A DNA stretch of 64,000 nucleotides from Citrifermentans bremense R1 (GCF_000426865.1 NZ_AUGE01000001.1:186001-250000); one strand, 5' to 3'; shown: positions 55,701-63,517, counted from the first letter of the stretch. Notes: generated by a model not told the origin, from the letters alone. Program-made: numbers and translations.

Positions 55701-56165
55701 CTACGTCTCTCTTGCCTTTTTAGCTTTGGAGCGATTGGCCATGAGACGGCTGCAAAACTCTTCCTCGGTTAAAACTGTTTTCCTGGGGTCATGCTCCCCA
55801 ATGCTGTGAGTCAGAACTTCCTCGCCGGTAGCTAAAAGATCGTCGGCGAAATCAGCTGACAACAAGGCAGCCTCATACAACCTGTCGAGTAGTTGCTGAT
55901 ATTCCGGCGAGAGACGATCATAAGACCTGCCTTGCCACCAAAGTGTTTGACTGCTCTGCCATGCTTCATTTCTGGTTTGCCCAATAGTCTTGGCTTCTTT
56001 GCCGGACATCATGCAGATCCGCTTTTGCATCTCCGGATCATCGAACTTAAATGCCTGAAGCGCTCCCTCCAGGCATGCACATTGAAAACCATCCAGGACA
56101 AACACACGTGGAATGAAATTCGACAGTCTTCCGGCAATGCCCGTCGTATAGCCACCGACATCCAT
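55701..56165 (-). CDS. NADAR-like protein (possible NAD/ADP-ribose N-glycosidase fold)
   Basis: 154 residues. The order LSNF, DGFQCACLEGALQAFKF, an A...G block (GKEAKTIGQTRNEAW), YQQLLDRLYEAAL, ADDLLATGEEVLTHS and TVLTEEEFCSRL matches the layout of NADAR/YbiA proteins (SNF, E-x-A-x-QAxKF, LLxTG). NADAR proteins act on ADP-ribose-type nucleotides and some reverse DNA ADP-ribosylation or act in phage defence. This is a divergent member, so activity is inference. GAGGT precedes the ATG. It stands alone in an accessory stretch, converging on the PstS-like gene. Confidence 0.55.
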   Translation of the reverse strand: MDVGGYTTGIAGRLSNFIPRVFVLDGFQCACLEGALQAFKFDDPEMQKRICMMSGKEAKTIGQTRNEAWQSSQTLWWQGRSYDRLSPEYQQLLDRLYEAALLSADFADDLLATGEEVLTHSIGEHDPRKTVLTEEEFCSRLMANRSKAKKARET

Positions 56166-56586
56166 AACTCACCTCATACTTGCTGGAATATGAAATTGAC
56201 AGAAAACATGGAGCATCTGCCAGTTGGTCGATCCGGCGCATAACATGCCTTAGCAACAGCGCGCAGCAGTATTGCAAAAAACAGGCATTTTCTCAAATCG
56301 ATTCCTTCAACAATCTGCCAAGCCATCTGCGTCTCCCACCTTTCCCCTCGTTACCCCCCTCACCTACCCACCTCCAATGCCCGCCATCTACACCCCCCTG
56401 AAGTATCTCCGCCTAAAGCCCGCTTAAATACAGCAAAACTCTTACCTGATCTCAGAGAACTCCTGCGTTTCACAAATGAAATCTTCGGTTAAATTAGATA
56501 TAGCCAATATTTAACGTTTGTGGTGTTGCCTGGGAGTGAGAAAGGCAACAGTCCAGGGGGCGGGAAGTGATCGAGGGAGGAGACCT
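56166..56586. other. Non-coding stretch, no feature supported
   Basis: About 420 bp between divergent small genes. It is C-rich around 56325-56400 and A/T-rich around 56470-56515. No gene, repeat or terminator was seen; promoters for both neighbours presumably lie here. Confidence 0.5.
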
Positions 56587-56844
56587 GTGAGCATAACCGA
56601 TACCTTGCTTCTAGGTCCTGAAGAACTCGTTGAGCTTTGCAAACGTTACTCCACTTGCCAAGTGGAGAAGCTTACTACTTCAAAAAACCTGTTTCAGCAG
56701 TACCGGGTGCATATAGAAGGAGAAGACGAAGAAGGTTACTATAATTTCTTGCTTGATAAAGGCCTAGCGATGTCGTCTGATAGTTTCTATACCAAAATGA
56801 AAAGTGACAAGACCTTTGCTCGCCGGATTAAGCGAAGGACCTAA
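56587..56844 (+). CDS. Hypothetical small protein
   Basis: 85 residues, started at GTG with GGAGG six bases upstream; the frame extends 23 codons further up without a ribosome site. It looks soluble and mixed alpha/beta (TLLLGPEELVELCKRYSTCQ, VHIEGEDEEGYYNFLLDKGL) with a basic tail ending in RRIKRRT. A/T content is higher than in the core genes, which fits accessory origin. Family not recognised. Confidence 0.6.
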   Translation: MSITDTLLLGPEELVELCKRYSTCQVEKLTTSKNLFQQYRVHIEGEDEEGYYNFLLDKGLAMSSDSFYTKMKSDKTFARRIKRRT

Positions 56845-57093
56845 CTATTCTGACCGCACAACCATCCCTCCCTCCCCCGCAGCGCCCGCCATTTGACATC
56901 CCGCCACGCTACGACGCTTCTCCCACGCGCTCCCCAGTTACAGAACCCGCCACAGTCTTAAGCGGACCACCAGCACTCGACAAAAATTAGCTTGATCGAA
57001 AAATCTCTTTAATTTAAATTGGCACAGCATCTGCGTTTACAGTAGATTGCTGCGGAACCGATGGATTCCCTCTTGGACACATTTTGACCCTTA

Positions 57094-57345
57094 ATGGGAA
57101 TTCGGTACGCTACTTTTTCCGAGGACAAAGTAAAGAAGCTCATATCGGATCTAACAAGTTCACCGCAGGTCCGGGTTTGGTACGATCCGAAGCACCCCGA
57201 ATTCTCGGTCATTGTAGAACCCAAACTTGGTATTGAGTGGATGTGGTTAGGTTCACTAGTTCTTTTAGCTCTGCTCAGTTTTAAATATTTAGACAGAGCC
57301 GTTATCAGGATGCAAAGCCTAAATAAAGCAGCCGGTCAACCATGA
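57094..57345 (+). CDS. Small membrane protein, possible DUF3592 C-terminal fragment
   Basis: 83 residues. SSPQVRVWYDPKHPEFSVIVEP resembles the end of DUF3592 domains (short beta segment, YDPKxP), followed by one membrane helix (WMWLGSLVLLALLSFKYLD). The N-terminal helix of full DUF3592 proteins is missing. A stop lies nine bases before the ATG and no ribosome site is seen. It may be a decayed remnant. Confidence 0.4.
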   Translation: MGIRYATFSEDKVKKLISDLTSSPQVRVWYDPKHPEFSVIVEPKLGIEWMWLGSLVLLALLSFKYLDRAVIRMQSLNKAAGQP

Positions 57346-57501
57346 CGGTGCGAGTTGGAGCAACGTTTTACTCTTGCCTCTCAGTTGGGAAGTGCAACCA
57401 AAGAACGCGATAGGAATGCTAAGAAGCAAGACTTGCCCCCCAGGACCGGACCCTCAGGACCGAGACAAGTGAAGCTTTAACCAAATACTGCTTTTGCAAT
57501 C

Positions 57502-57536
57502 AAAGAGGCCACATCCTTACCCGGTGTGGCCTCTTT
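57502..57536. terminator. Bidirectional hairpin between convergent genes
   Basis: Perfect 12-bp stem AAAGAGGCCACA/TGTGGCCTCTTT with an 11-base loop, lying between the small membrane gene and the convergent DUF302 gene. T residues flank it weakly on both strands. Confidence 0.65.
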
Positions 57537-57571
57537 CGTTTGGGAAAAGAGGGGGGCGTGGGTAGCTGCCA

Positions 57572-57970
57572 TTACAGCGCGGCAAGCACCCGCTCGAGCT
57601 TTTGGGCGACGATTTTTGCGAATTCGGTGATCTCAGGGTTGCCGATCAGGGAAAGAGCCGAAACCGGGTCCATGACCATGACTGCGGTCTTCCCGTCATC
57701 CCTGGTATAGATCACGACGTTGCAAGGAAGCAGCGTACCGAGGTCGATTTCCCGGTTCAGGGCCTCGTAGGCAAGAGGCGGATTGCAGGCGCCGAGGATG
57801 ATGTAGTCGCGGAATTCTTTCTGGAGCTTCTCGGAAAATTTCTTCCTGACGTTGATCTCGGTGAGTATGCCGAACCCTTCCTTGGCCAGTTCCTCCCGCA
57901 CCTTCGTTTCTGCTTCGGCATAAGACAGATCGACTGTTTTTCCAAATGCATACGTTTTTTTCAGTTCCAT
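57572..57970 (-). CDS. DUF302 domain protein
   Basis: 132 residues. The DUF302 layout is clear: ELAKEGFGILTEINVRKKF, YIILGACNPPLAYEAL, LPCNVVIYTRDDGKTAV and VMDPVSALSLIGNPEI. The fold is a small alpha/beta dimer often found in sulfur- or metal-rich settings; no function is fixed. No signal peptide. A short upstream frame overlaps its start by 10 bp and could couple translation. Confidence 0.93.
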   Translation of the reverse strand: MELKKTYAFGKTVDLSYAEAETKVREELAKEGFGILTEINVRKKFSEKLQKEFRDYIILGACNPPLAYEALNREIDLGTLLPCNVVIYTRDDGKTAVMVMDPVSALSLIGNPEITEFAKIVAQKLERVLAAL

Positions 57971-58083
57971 TGTGCGCCCTCCTTATGTATGGAGCGGATG
58001 CGTCCGCAAAGAGCCCGCATATGCCCAACCCCGTCGCGTCCCAGGAGGGTGAGCAGCTTGTCGAGGATCTGGTTTATGTTCAT
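57961..58083 (-). CDS. Possible 40-residue leader ORF overlapping DUF302
   Basis: MNINQILDKLLTLLGRDGVG opens a 40-codon frame whose stop overlaps the DUF302 start by 10 bp. The AAGGAGG ribosome site of DUF302 lies inside it. The frame's own start has no good ribosome site. It could be a real microprotein with translational coupling or a chance frame. Confidence 0.3.
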   Translation of the reverse strand: MNINQILDKLLTLLGRDGVGHMRALCGRIRSIHKEGAQWN

Positions 58084-58150
58084 CGTTAAAGTAAAATTAG
58101 ATCTTACAAATTTAGTTTTTTATGTCAAAAGTCAAATTGAATAAAACAAA

Positions 58151-58196
58151 GCAGGCTACTTTACCCGCGTGGAACACAACTGGAAAAGTAGCCTGC
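58151..58196. repeat. Inverted repeat sharing the core of the valS-pilD palindrome
   Basis: Arms GCAGGCTACTTT (58151-58162) and AAAGTAGCCTGC (58185-58196) are a perfect 12-bp match with a 22-base loop. The core CAGGCTACTTT equals that of the palindrome at 7324-7365. Located between two minus-strand genes. Confidence 0.8.
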
Positions 58197-58213
58197 ATTT
58201 CAAGCCAGAGTTT

Positions 58214-58474
58214 TTAGCCGCGGTGCGGTCTCCTGATGACTCGATAGAGAACCAGGAGAATAATCGCGCCCACGATGGCCAACACGATGCTCAACATGTT
58301 GAACCCTGTTATCGATCCTATCCCGAGCGTAGTGCCTATCATCCCGCCCAGGAATGCCCCAGCGATACCAAGCAGGATCGTTATGAAGATCCCTCCCGGA
58401 TCATCGCCGGGCATCAACAACTTCGCGAGTGCACCAACCACCAGACCTAATATTATCCAAGTTAAAATTCCCAT
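58214..58474 (-). CDS. GlsB/YeaQ/YmgE-family stress membrane protein
   Basis: 86 residues, three membrane helices rich in glycine: GILTWIILGLVVGALAKLLM, FITILLGIAGAFLGGMIGTT and IVLAIVGAIILLVLYRVI. PGDDPGG is the family loop. Often called transglycosylase-associated; the role in stress is not defined. It stands alone, with a CAGGCTAC palindrome just after it. Confidence 0.93.
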   Translation of the reverse strand: MGILTWIILGLVVGALAKLLMPGDDPGGIFITILLGIAGAFLGGMIGTTLGIGSITGFNMLSIVLAIVGAIILLVLYRVIRRPHRG

Positions 58475-58786
58475 TGTTAACCTCCCGCGCGCTTCGCGCT
58501 ACCTGGGGAACCTCTCTTCTCCATCTCCTACTTTCGCCGCGATCATCTCTTCACGTCTCTATACGTGCATAAGGACATTGTAATACTCGCGCCGACAGAA
58601 AAGAAGAGCAAAGACAACTTCGCCTGGAAGGCGTGCGGGACGTAGATCTTTGCTGCCGATCTGGACCGTGTACCTCTTCCCCTCAAAAATTGATTTTGGT
58701 GCGGCTGGCGATATATTAATGCGGGCTTATTTTTGAGCAAGAACAGAAGCCGCAACATAGTCGGCACATCCATGGGAGGCATCATA

Positions 58787-59203
58787 ATGAGAAAGAGGAT
58801 AACGATTTTAGCTGGTCTGGTGGTTGCGACATCAATGATCAGCGGGGTACAACTCGTACATGCTGCAAATCCTAATGACCTGCTGATAGTTACCGGGGCT
58901 TACCGCTGTCCTGGGGACGTTCCAGGCTTTTATCATTCAATAACCTGCACTACGAGCGACCTGGGAGAGCTGAAAGTTGAAACGGAATTCGGCAATCTCG
59001 ATAACGGTGACTGCACCCCAAGAGGCCAGAATGTCGTAGACCTGGCAACACGGTTAGGCTGTACGACCGGTCCGGTATATCAGTACAGGCGGGGCGGGGG
59101 AATTGGGGCGGCTTTCGGGTTCGTTTGCAAAGGACAAAGGGCAGATGTGCTTCAAGCAATAGGAGCGCTAAGCGAGGAGGTGCTCAGACCCACAGGGCAT
59201 TAG
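58787..59203 (+). CDS. Exported hypothetical protein
   Basis: 138 residues with a signal peptide (MRKRITILAGLVVATSMISG, cut near VHAAN). The mature part has five cysteines (YRCPGD, SITCTTSDL, GDCTPRG, LGCTTG, FVCKGQ) and a glycine-rich segment (RRGGGIGAAFGF). The ATG with GGAGG seven bases upstream is preferred to an upstream TTG. A terminator follows. Family not recognised. Confidence 0.65.
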   Translation: MRKRITILAGLVVATSMISGVQLVHAANPNDLLIVTGAYRCPGDVPGFYHSITCTTSDLGELKVETEFGNLDNGDCTPRGQNVVDLATRLGCTTGPVYQYRRGGGIGAAFGFVCKGQRADVLQAIGALSEEVLRPTGH

Positions 59204-59298
59204 CCACCTCAACTCAAGAAACGCAGATAATAGCGGTGCCTTTTCTTGCTTTGCCCACTTGCTTGCCGATTCACATATGCCGGTCGTTTTGAAAAGCG

Positions 59299-59328
59299 AA
59301 GCCCCTGCGCCACGTGCCGCAGGGGCTT
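59299..59328 (+). terminator. Hairpin after the exported protein gene
   Basis: Perfect 11-bp stem AAGCCCCTGCG/CGCAGGGGCTT with an 8-base loop; only a weak T-rich tail (ATTTAGTT). The next 290 bp up to 59619 show no gene. Confidence 0.6.
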
Positions 59329-59619
59329 ATTTAGTTCGGTGAGGTTAGCGGGGTCAGGCTAGACATCCGGACATTTGAGATGACAGAACGGAGGCAGAAG
59401 GAGATAGGAGGTACAGTAGGAAGGTGTAAGTTGTTGCTGGGCCTAATGACCGTGCGTTGCACACTCTGACAAGAACTCGACTATCCAGGCATTGATCGGA
59501 GCCTGGGGGTTGAGTCTTGAATGTGACGATGCCGTGAATCAAACGGTAGTCGGAATTCAGGAAACATGTTTCAACTCAGCTTTTGCTTTATCCGCAACCC
59601 GGCGGACATCGGGAAGACA

Positions 59620-59778
59620 TCACCGCCCTTCGGGGTGCTTTGCTGCGCACTGGCAAGCACCCTTCTGCTTCTCTGTGATTATTTCCTCTAGGATACGCGA
59701 CCGTCCATTATTCTGCTGAACATCCTTCTCAATGTCAGCCTCTGAATAATTGAAACAATAGCAAATTAGCTTACTCAT
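59620..59778 (-). CDS. Small BFD-like [2Fe-2S]-type cysteine protein
   Basis: 52 residues: MSKLICYCFNYSEADIEKDV, GRSRILEEIITEKQKGACQC, then a short end. The CxC...CxC pairs and NGRSxIxxxI pattern fit BFD-like/CopZ N-terminal [2Fe-2S] domains. Such domains usually continue with a CC-L-G tail after the last residues seen, so this copy may be slightly short. GGGGGAG lies three bases before the ATG. It borders the broken araC fragment. Confidence 0.65.
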   Translation of the reverse strand: MSKLICYCFNYSEADIEKDVQQNNGRSRILEEIITEKQKGACQCAAKHPEGR

Positions 59779-59827
59779 TTTCTCCCCCAATGGCACAGTA
59801 CGGTTGGGACGTCCGGCTCCCCAAACC

Positions 59828-59920
59828 CGGGTGGCGCACCTCTCCAAGTTCCACTTCCACAGGCAATTCTCGCTCTACACGCGGATCGGGGCCTTCGCCT
59901 AGATTCGGCGGCTGCGGCTT
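59828..59920 (+). pseudogene. Broken partial copy of the neighbouring AraC-type gene
   Basis: About 93 bases match 61292-61385 inside the intact araC gene at most positions, with one 44-base block (CTCCAAGTTCCACTTCCACA and onward) nearly unchanged. The reading frame of the match meets a TAG where the intact gene has TAC, and neither end of the gene is present. It ends six bases before the RES toxin stop codon. Confidence 0.85.
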
Positions 59921-59925
59921 CACAT

Positions 59926-60654
59926 TCACGCCGATGCACAAGCCGCCGTCGCAAACGAGAAGGTTTCATCCCCCTGCCGCATCCAAATCGCCTCCTCACC
60001 CGACACTGCCAGCACCCAGGTTTGTGTTGCACTGTCCGGTTTCTTTGCGGCGAATGCTCGCGGGGTCAATACGGCGATGCAAAAGTGGGGCTCGGGGTCA
60101 CGCACGGATCTATACAGTAATGCCCCGATTCCCGCTTCCCTGGCAACCTTGCCGACGGCTTGGGTTCCTGAATAATCGGCGGGATGGGTCCATACGGTGG
60201 AATGGGCGTCGAAGGGGGGCTGGCGCAAGTCTATGCAGGGGGTCTTCACCGGAATGCGAAAGGCGGTGAAGGTGCAGGGCTGGAGACGGGTTAAGCCGGA
60301 GGTGTCCTGCAGGAATTTCCAACGCCAGTAAGCAACCTCGGCTGCGGCAGTACGCACAGTCTCCGCACCGTAAAAGACGCCGGGGTCGTTGATGGCGCGG
60401 AATCTTGAACCTGATGGTGGGCGGGTGTCGTAACGGAACGGGCTGAACATGAGGTAGTCTAGTCCCTTCGCCTCAGGCGGGACAGGCGGCTTGTGCTCTT
60501 CGAGAATTTCTTCCAGCAGCTCCTGCTCGGCCCGGGTATCGACGAGCTTCAAGGTGGAGACGATGTGCTGGGCCTCGACCATGCGCCAAGCCTTGCAGGC
60601 GATATCAGCCGAACTAGACGACAGCTCGGCAGGCGTCCAGGTAGGTAACGACAC
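59926..60654 (-). CDS. RES-domain toxin (NAD+-degrading family)
   Basis: 242 residues. RES signature order: MFSPFRYDTRPPSGSRFR, GVFYGAETVRTAAAEVAYWR, TPCIDLRQPPF, THPADYSGTQAVGKVAREAG and a late LLYRSVRDPE. RES toxins such as MbcT remove NAD+ by phosphorolysis or glycohydrolysis. The GTG start has GGAGG nine bases upstream; a TTG eight codons earlier lacks one. The first 41 bp overlap the antitoxin gene, the usual order for this pair (antitoxin first). The N-terminal extension of about 60 residues before the domain is typical of the group. Confidence 0.88.
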   Translation of the reverse strand: MSLPTWTPAELSSSSADIACKAWRMVEAQHIVSTLKLVDTRAEQELLEEILEEHKPPVPPEAKGLDYLMFSPFRYDTRPPSGSRFRAINDPGVFYGAETVRTAAAEVAYWRWKFLQDTSGLTRLQPCTFTAFRIPVKTPCIDLRQPPFDAHSTVWTHPADYSGTQAVGKVAREAGIGALLYRSVRDPEPHFCIAVLTPRAFAAKKPDSATQTWVLAVSGEEAIWMRQGDETFSFATAACASA

Positions 60655-61024
60655 GTACAATCCCCTCCGTGGTGTCAATCAGATCAGCAGGCTTCTTCCC
60701 GCCCAAAGCTGCATTCTCGCTTGCGAGCCACTTGCGCGCATCGTCCCTGGATCCGCCGACAATGGAGTCGAGGGAACGGAACAGCCGAACCAGAAGGACG
60801 GCGAAGTCCCACTCCTTCTTTTCCGGGGAAAGCCGGTAAGCGTCCGTGTAAAGCCGCGTGACAGTGGCTCCGGAGACGCCGAGAATCTGGGCCAGTTTGT
60901 TCTTGGGGATTTCGAGGCAGGTGGCGGTGTTGATGAGGGCCTTGGTGAGAACCTGCGACTTGCTTAAAGCCTCTTGTGCAGAGGCGGTAGGTGCAGAATG
61001 TGTTGGGCCTGCAGCACGTGGCAT
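60614..61024 (-). CDS. MbcA/ParS/Xre-type antitoxin
   Basis: 136 residues. A central helix-turn-helix (IPKNKLAQILGVSGATVTRL) is followed by the C-terminal toxin-binding domain (LFRSLDSIVGGSRDDARKWL, TTEGIVRVVTYLDACRAV). The antitoxin caps the RES active site and represses the operon. The ATG with GGAGG four bases upstream is chosen over one 13 codons earlier. A short palindrome lies about 40 bp upstream as a possible operator. Confidence 0.88.
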   Translation of the reverse strand: MPRAAGPTHSAPTASAQEALSKSQVLTKALINTATCLEIPKNKLAQILGVSGATVTRLYTDAYRLSPEKKEWDFAVLLVRLFRSLDSIVGGSRDDARKWLASENAALGGKKPADLIDTTEGIVRVVTYLDACRAVV

Positions 61025-61059
61025 AACCCCTCCCCTCAACCTTTCCTGATGAAACCATA

Positions 61060-61079
61060 CCACACATTATTTTCTGTGG
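61060..61079 (-). promoter_or_regulatory. Possible operator of the toxin-antitoxin operon
   Basis: CCACA and TGTGG form an inverted repeat with a 10-base A/T-rich spacer, about 36 bp upstream of the antitoxin ATG. Antitoxins of this family bind such sites, but the site itself is only inferred. Confidence 0.3.
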
Positions 61080-61195
61080 GAAATAAAAATGACCTTATCA
61101 TCGAGATAAAATTCGGCTATCATCTGAGCAATTTCGGTCAGGATTCTCTCTTTAAGTTCGGGTAGGATGGCCATCGGATAGAGAGGGGCGAGGAC

Positions 61196-62056
61196 ATGGA
61201 CAAGGCACAGGCATACGCAGAAAGGTTCGACAGGGTGCTGCGCTACATCGAGCGGCATCTGGACGAACCGTTGACGGTGGAGCGGTTGAGCCGGGTGGCG
61301 CATTTCTCCAAGTTCCACTTCCACAGGCAATTCTCGCTCTACACCGGCATCGGGGTCTTCGCCTACATCCGAATGCTGCGGCTCAAGCACGCTTCCTACC
61401 GGCTTGCCTACCGCCGGGAGGAACGCATCATCGACATTGCCTTAGACGCCGGATTCGACAGCCCTGAAGCGTTTGCCCGCGCCTTCAAGCAGATGTTCGG
61501 TCATTCCCCCTCTCAATTCAGAAAATCACCCATATGGCAGCCCTGGAGGGAGCGCTTCCGGCTGCCGACCATCGAAAGGAGAGGAGACATGGACGTGAAA
61601 ATTGTGGAGTTCGCCGAGACGCGGGTCGCGGTTCTGGAGCACCGGGGCGCGCCGGAAAAGGTGGACGATTCGGCGCTTAAGTTCATCGAGTGGCGCAAGC
61701 AAAGCGGGTTGTCGCCGGTGAAGCAGTCCCGCAGCTTCGGCATCGTCTACGATGACCCCGCGGCGGTGGAACCGGAAGAGTTCCGCTTCGACATCTGCGG
61801 CGAAGTGTCGCAGGAAGTGCCGCAAAACCCTCAGGGGGTGTTCAACAGCGTGATACAGGGCGGCCGGTGCGCGGTGGTGCGGCACCTAGGCTCACATGAC
61901 CGGATCGGCGACAGCATTTACCCGCTCTACCGCGACTGGTTCCCGAAAAGCGGCGAAGAGCTGCGGGACTTCCCCCTCTTCTTCCACTACCTGAACCTGA
62001 TGCCCGACGTGGCCGAGCACGAGCTCGTCACCGACATTTACCTACCGCTCAAGTAG
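61196..62056 (+). CDS. AraC-family regulator with GyrI-like ligand domain
   Basis: 286 residues. The AraC DNA-binding half comes first: RVLRYIERHLDEPLTVERLS, FSKFHFHRQFSLYTGIGVFA, and DIALDAGFDSPEAFARAFKQ. The GyrI-like (Rob/SbmC-type) domain follows (DMDVKIVEFAETRVAVLEHR, FGIVYDDPAAVEPEEFRFD) and ends with the usual LPLK. Such proteins bind small hydrophobic or aromatic molecules. Part of its first helix-turn-helix is duplicated, in broken form, on the far side of the toxin-antitoxin pair. GGGGCGAGGAC precedes the ATG. Confidence 0.93.
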   Translation: MDKAQAYAERFDRVLRYIERHLDEPLTVERLSRVAHFSKFHFHRQFSLYTGIGVFAYIRMLRLKHASYRLAYRREERIIDIALDAGFDSPEAFARAFKQMFGHSPSQFRKSPIWQPWRERFRLPTIERRGDMDVKIVEFAETRVAVLEHRGAPEKVDDSALKFIEWRKQSGLSPVKQSRSFGIVYDDPAAVEPEEFRFDICGEVSQEVPQNPQGVFNSVIQGGRCAVVRHLGSHDRIGDSIYPLYRDWFPKSGEELRDFPLFFHYLNLMPDVAEHELVTDIYLPLK

Positions 62057-62097
62057 TTACGCCCTTTTCGCAGGCCTCAAGTTGTCCGCCGCGATCT

Positions 62098-62496
62098 GTA
62101 ACTTACACATCGCGGTATGTAAGTCATGCATCGCAACGAGTAACTCATGCACCGTGGTATGTAATTCACACATCGCGTTATGCTACTCGCACAGTGCAGT
62201 GTGATACCCACATACCGCGGTCTGTAATTCGTACACCGCAGCATGTAACGTTTGCATCGCTCTCTGTAAATTACTTGGCGCGATGTGTAATTCGCACATC
62301 GCAATATGTATTGCATACACCGTGGTATGTAACCAGCACATTGCAACAAGTAATTCATGCACCGCGGTATGTAACTCATGCACTGCTGTATGTAACTCAT
62401 GCACTGCGGTATGTAAATTACACATCGCGGTATGTAATTCGCACATCGCGGTATGTAATTCGTATATTGCGGTGGGTAACAGGCATACAACAAGGG
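62098..62496. repeat. 21-bp tandem array, about 19 units without indels
   Basis: Units run head to tail from 62098 every 21 bases. Consensus GTAATTCRCACATCGCGGTAT; units 13-17 are the most alike and unit 19 is decayed. Divergence reaches half the bases in some units (for example unit 9), but the period never shifts. Because 21 is a multiple of three, four of six reading frames stay largely open, so the long frames here (heptad-like runs such as YIPRCVN on the minus strand) follow from the repeat. None has a ribosome site. It lies between the 3' ends of two convergent genes. Confidence 0.93.
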
Positions 62497-62656
62497 GATG
62501 AATTAGAAGGCAGGGAAAATGGAAGGTTACGCGCAGGCGTCTGCTTCAGAGACGTGTGGCTGCAAAGGGAGGCAGGTGTGGAGGTGAGGAGGTTGAGGGG
62601 GGGCCTGACGGCACCCCCAGTTCGACCTTCAAGTCCGGGTGTGGCTGTTGCGGGCA

Positions 62657-63067
62657 TTAATCTTCTTTTTCGACCTGGGCTGCTTCAGGGGCAGTTGGAA
62701 CTGTCTTGGCCCTCGGGTGCCCCCTTCTTTCTTTGCTGCAATCGAACCCGGAGGCGACGAGGATGCCGGGATTGCGGACAGCGGCCATCTCCATGACGAG
62801 CGCGACCTCATCCAATTTAATGACGAGTTGTGCCTGGAGTACCTCTCGTTCGTTAATCACCAGTTTGCTCCCCAACATCGACTCGTGATACACGGCATCG
62901 TGCTTCGCCGATGCGGCAAGGTACGATTCGAGCAACCCCGGGTTCCCAGCCCAGACGGAATCTGGAATCCTGGTTTTGTCAGCCAAAGCAGTTGCCACCC
63001 GCTGGTTGAACGCATGAAACGCCGTTGGCCCGATTTGCCGATAGTTCCGCAGTAATTGCTGACCCAT
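62657..63067 (-). CDS. Hypothetical protein
   Basis: 136 residues. GGGAGG lies six bases before the ATG. Soluble and helical: MGQQLLRNYRQIGPTAFHAF, DKTRIPDSVWAGNPGLLESY, VLQAQLVIKLDEVALVMEMA, with a basic, Pro/Ala-rich tail ending KED. No known motif. It converges on the 21-bp array. I think related proteins occur in other Geobacter genomes, but this is memory only. Confidence 0.6.
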   Translation of the reverse strand: MGQQLLRNYRQIGPTAFHAFNQRVATALADKTRIPDSVWAGNPGLLESYLAASAKHDAVYHESMLGSKLVINEREVLQAQLVIKLDEVALVMEMAAVRNPGILVASGFDCSKERRGHPRAKTVPTAPEAAQVEKED

Positions 63068-63249
63068 CTCGTACCTCCCTTCCGCCGCCATGGCGAAGCG
63101 TAGGACTTCAATTGATTAGAATTTGTCAATCTCAAAACTCCGTTGAGCATACAACGCAGCGCTAGCAATGCAAGCTCAGTGGTGACAAAAACGAATCAAC
63201 CTGAAGAGGCGGGAGGCCACGGAGGAAATCTGAGAGGTTCTACCCTCAC

Positions 63250-63276
63250 CCCTCTCCCTCTCCCAGAGGGAGAGGG
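63250..63276. repeat. Palindromic intergenic repeat
   Basis: Perfect 12-bp stem CCCTCTCCCTCT/AGAGGGAGAGGG with loop CCC. It resembles the 34.33 kb element (CCCTCTCCC core, and CCCTCACCCC on its left like the complement of GGGTGAGGGG there). Confidence 0.75.
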
Positions 63277-63310
63277 AGGATGGACGGAGGTTAGGCTGGG
63301 TTGCGGCTGA

Positions 63311-63517
63311 TCAGGGCGCGCGCTGAGAGTGGCGGCGCCTCGTCGGCCTGACGCGGCGCAACAAGGCGGGCGAGCCTAGAGCATCCCGCATCAGCTCGGA
63401 CATGGTGGTGTTGTGAAGCTCTAACAGACGGGTAAGATACTCCAGTTCCTCGTCGCTTACCCGGACCGAAATTATGTGCCGCCGCTGGCGGCCGTCATTG
63501 GTTTCCATGTAGTCCAT
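63311..63517 (-). CDS. Ribbon-helix-helix-type small DNA-binding protein
   Basis: 68 residues. RRHIISVRVSDEELEYLTRL gives the beta strand and first helix, and NTTMSELMRDAL the second helix, as in CopG/MetJ-type regulators. The basic tail (RRVRPTRRRHSQRAP) may aid DNA binding. AGGAG is five bases before the chosen ATG. No toxin partner is adjacent, so it may be an orphan antitoxin or a regulator. Confidence 0.7.
   Translation of the reverse strand: MDYMETNDGRQRRHIISVRVSDEELEYLTRLLELHNTTMSELMRDALGSPALLRRVRPTRRRHSQRAP

Noticed and set aside
55564-55809. Plus-strand 81-codon frame after the PstS-like gene.
   Set aside because: It runs into the 3' end of the NADAR-like gene on the opposite strand and shows no ribosome site or motif.
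62098-62496. CRISPR array.
   Set aside because: Units are contiguous with no spacers, the unit is 21 bp and diverged, and there are no cas genes.
62077-62796. Several long reading frames on both strands across the 21-bp array, with heptad-like protein repeats.
   Set aside because: They arise because the period is a multiple of three and the unit lacks stops in four frames; none has a ribosome site and they contradict one another.
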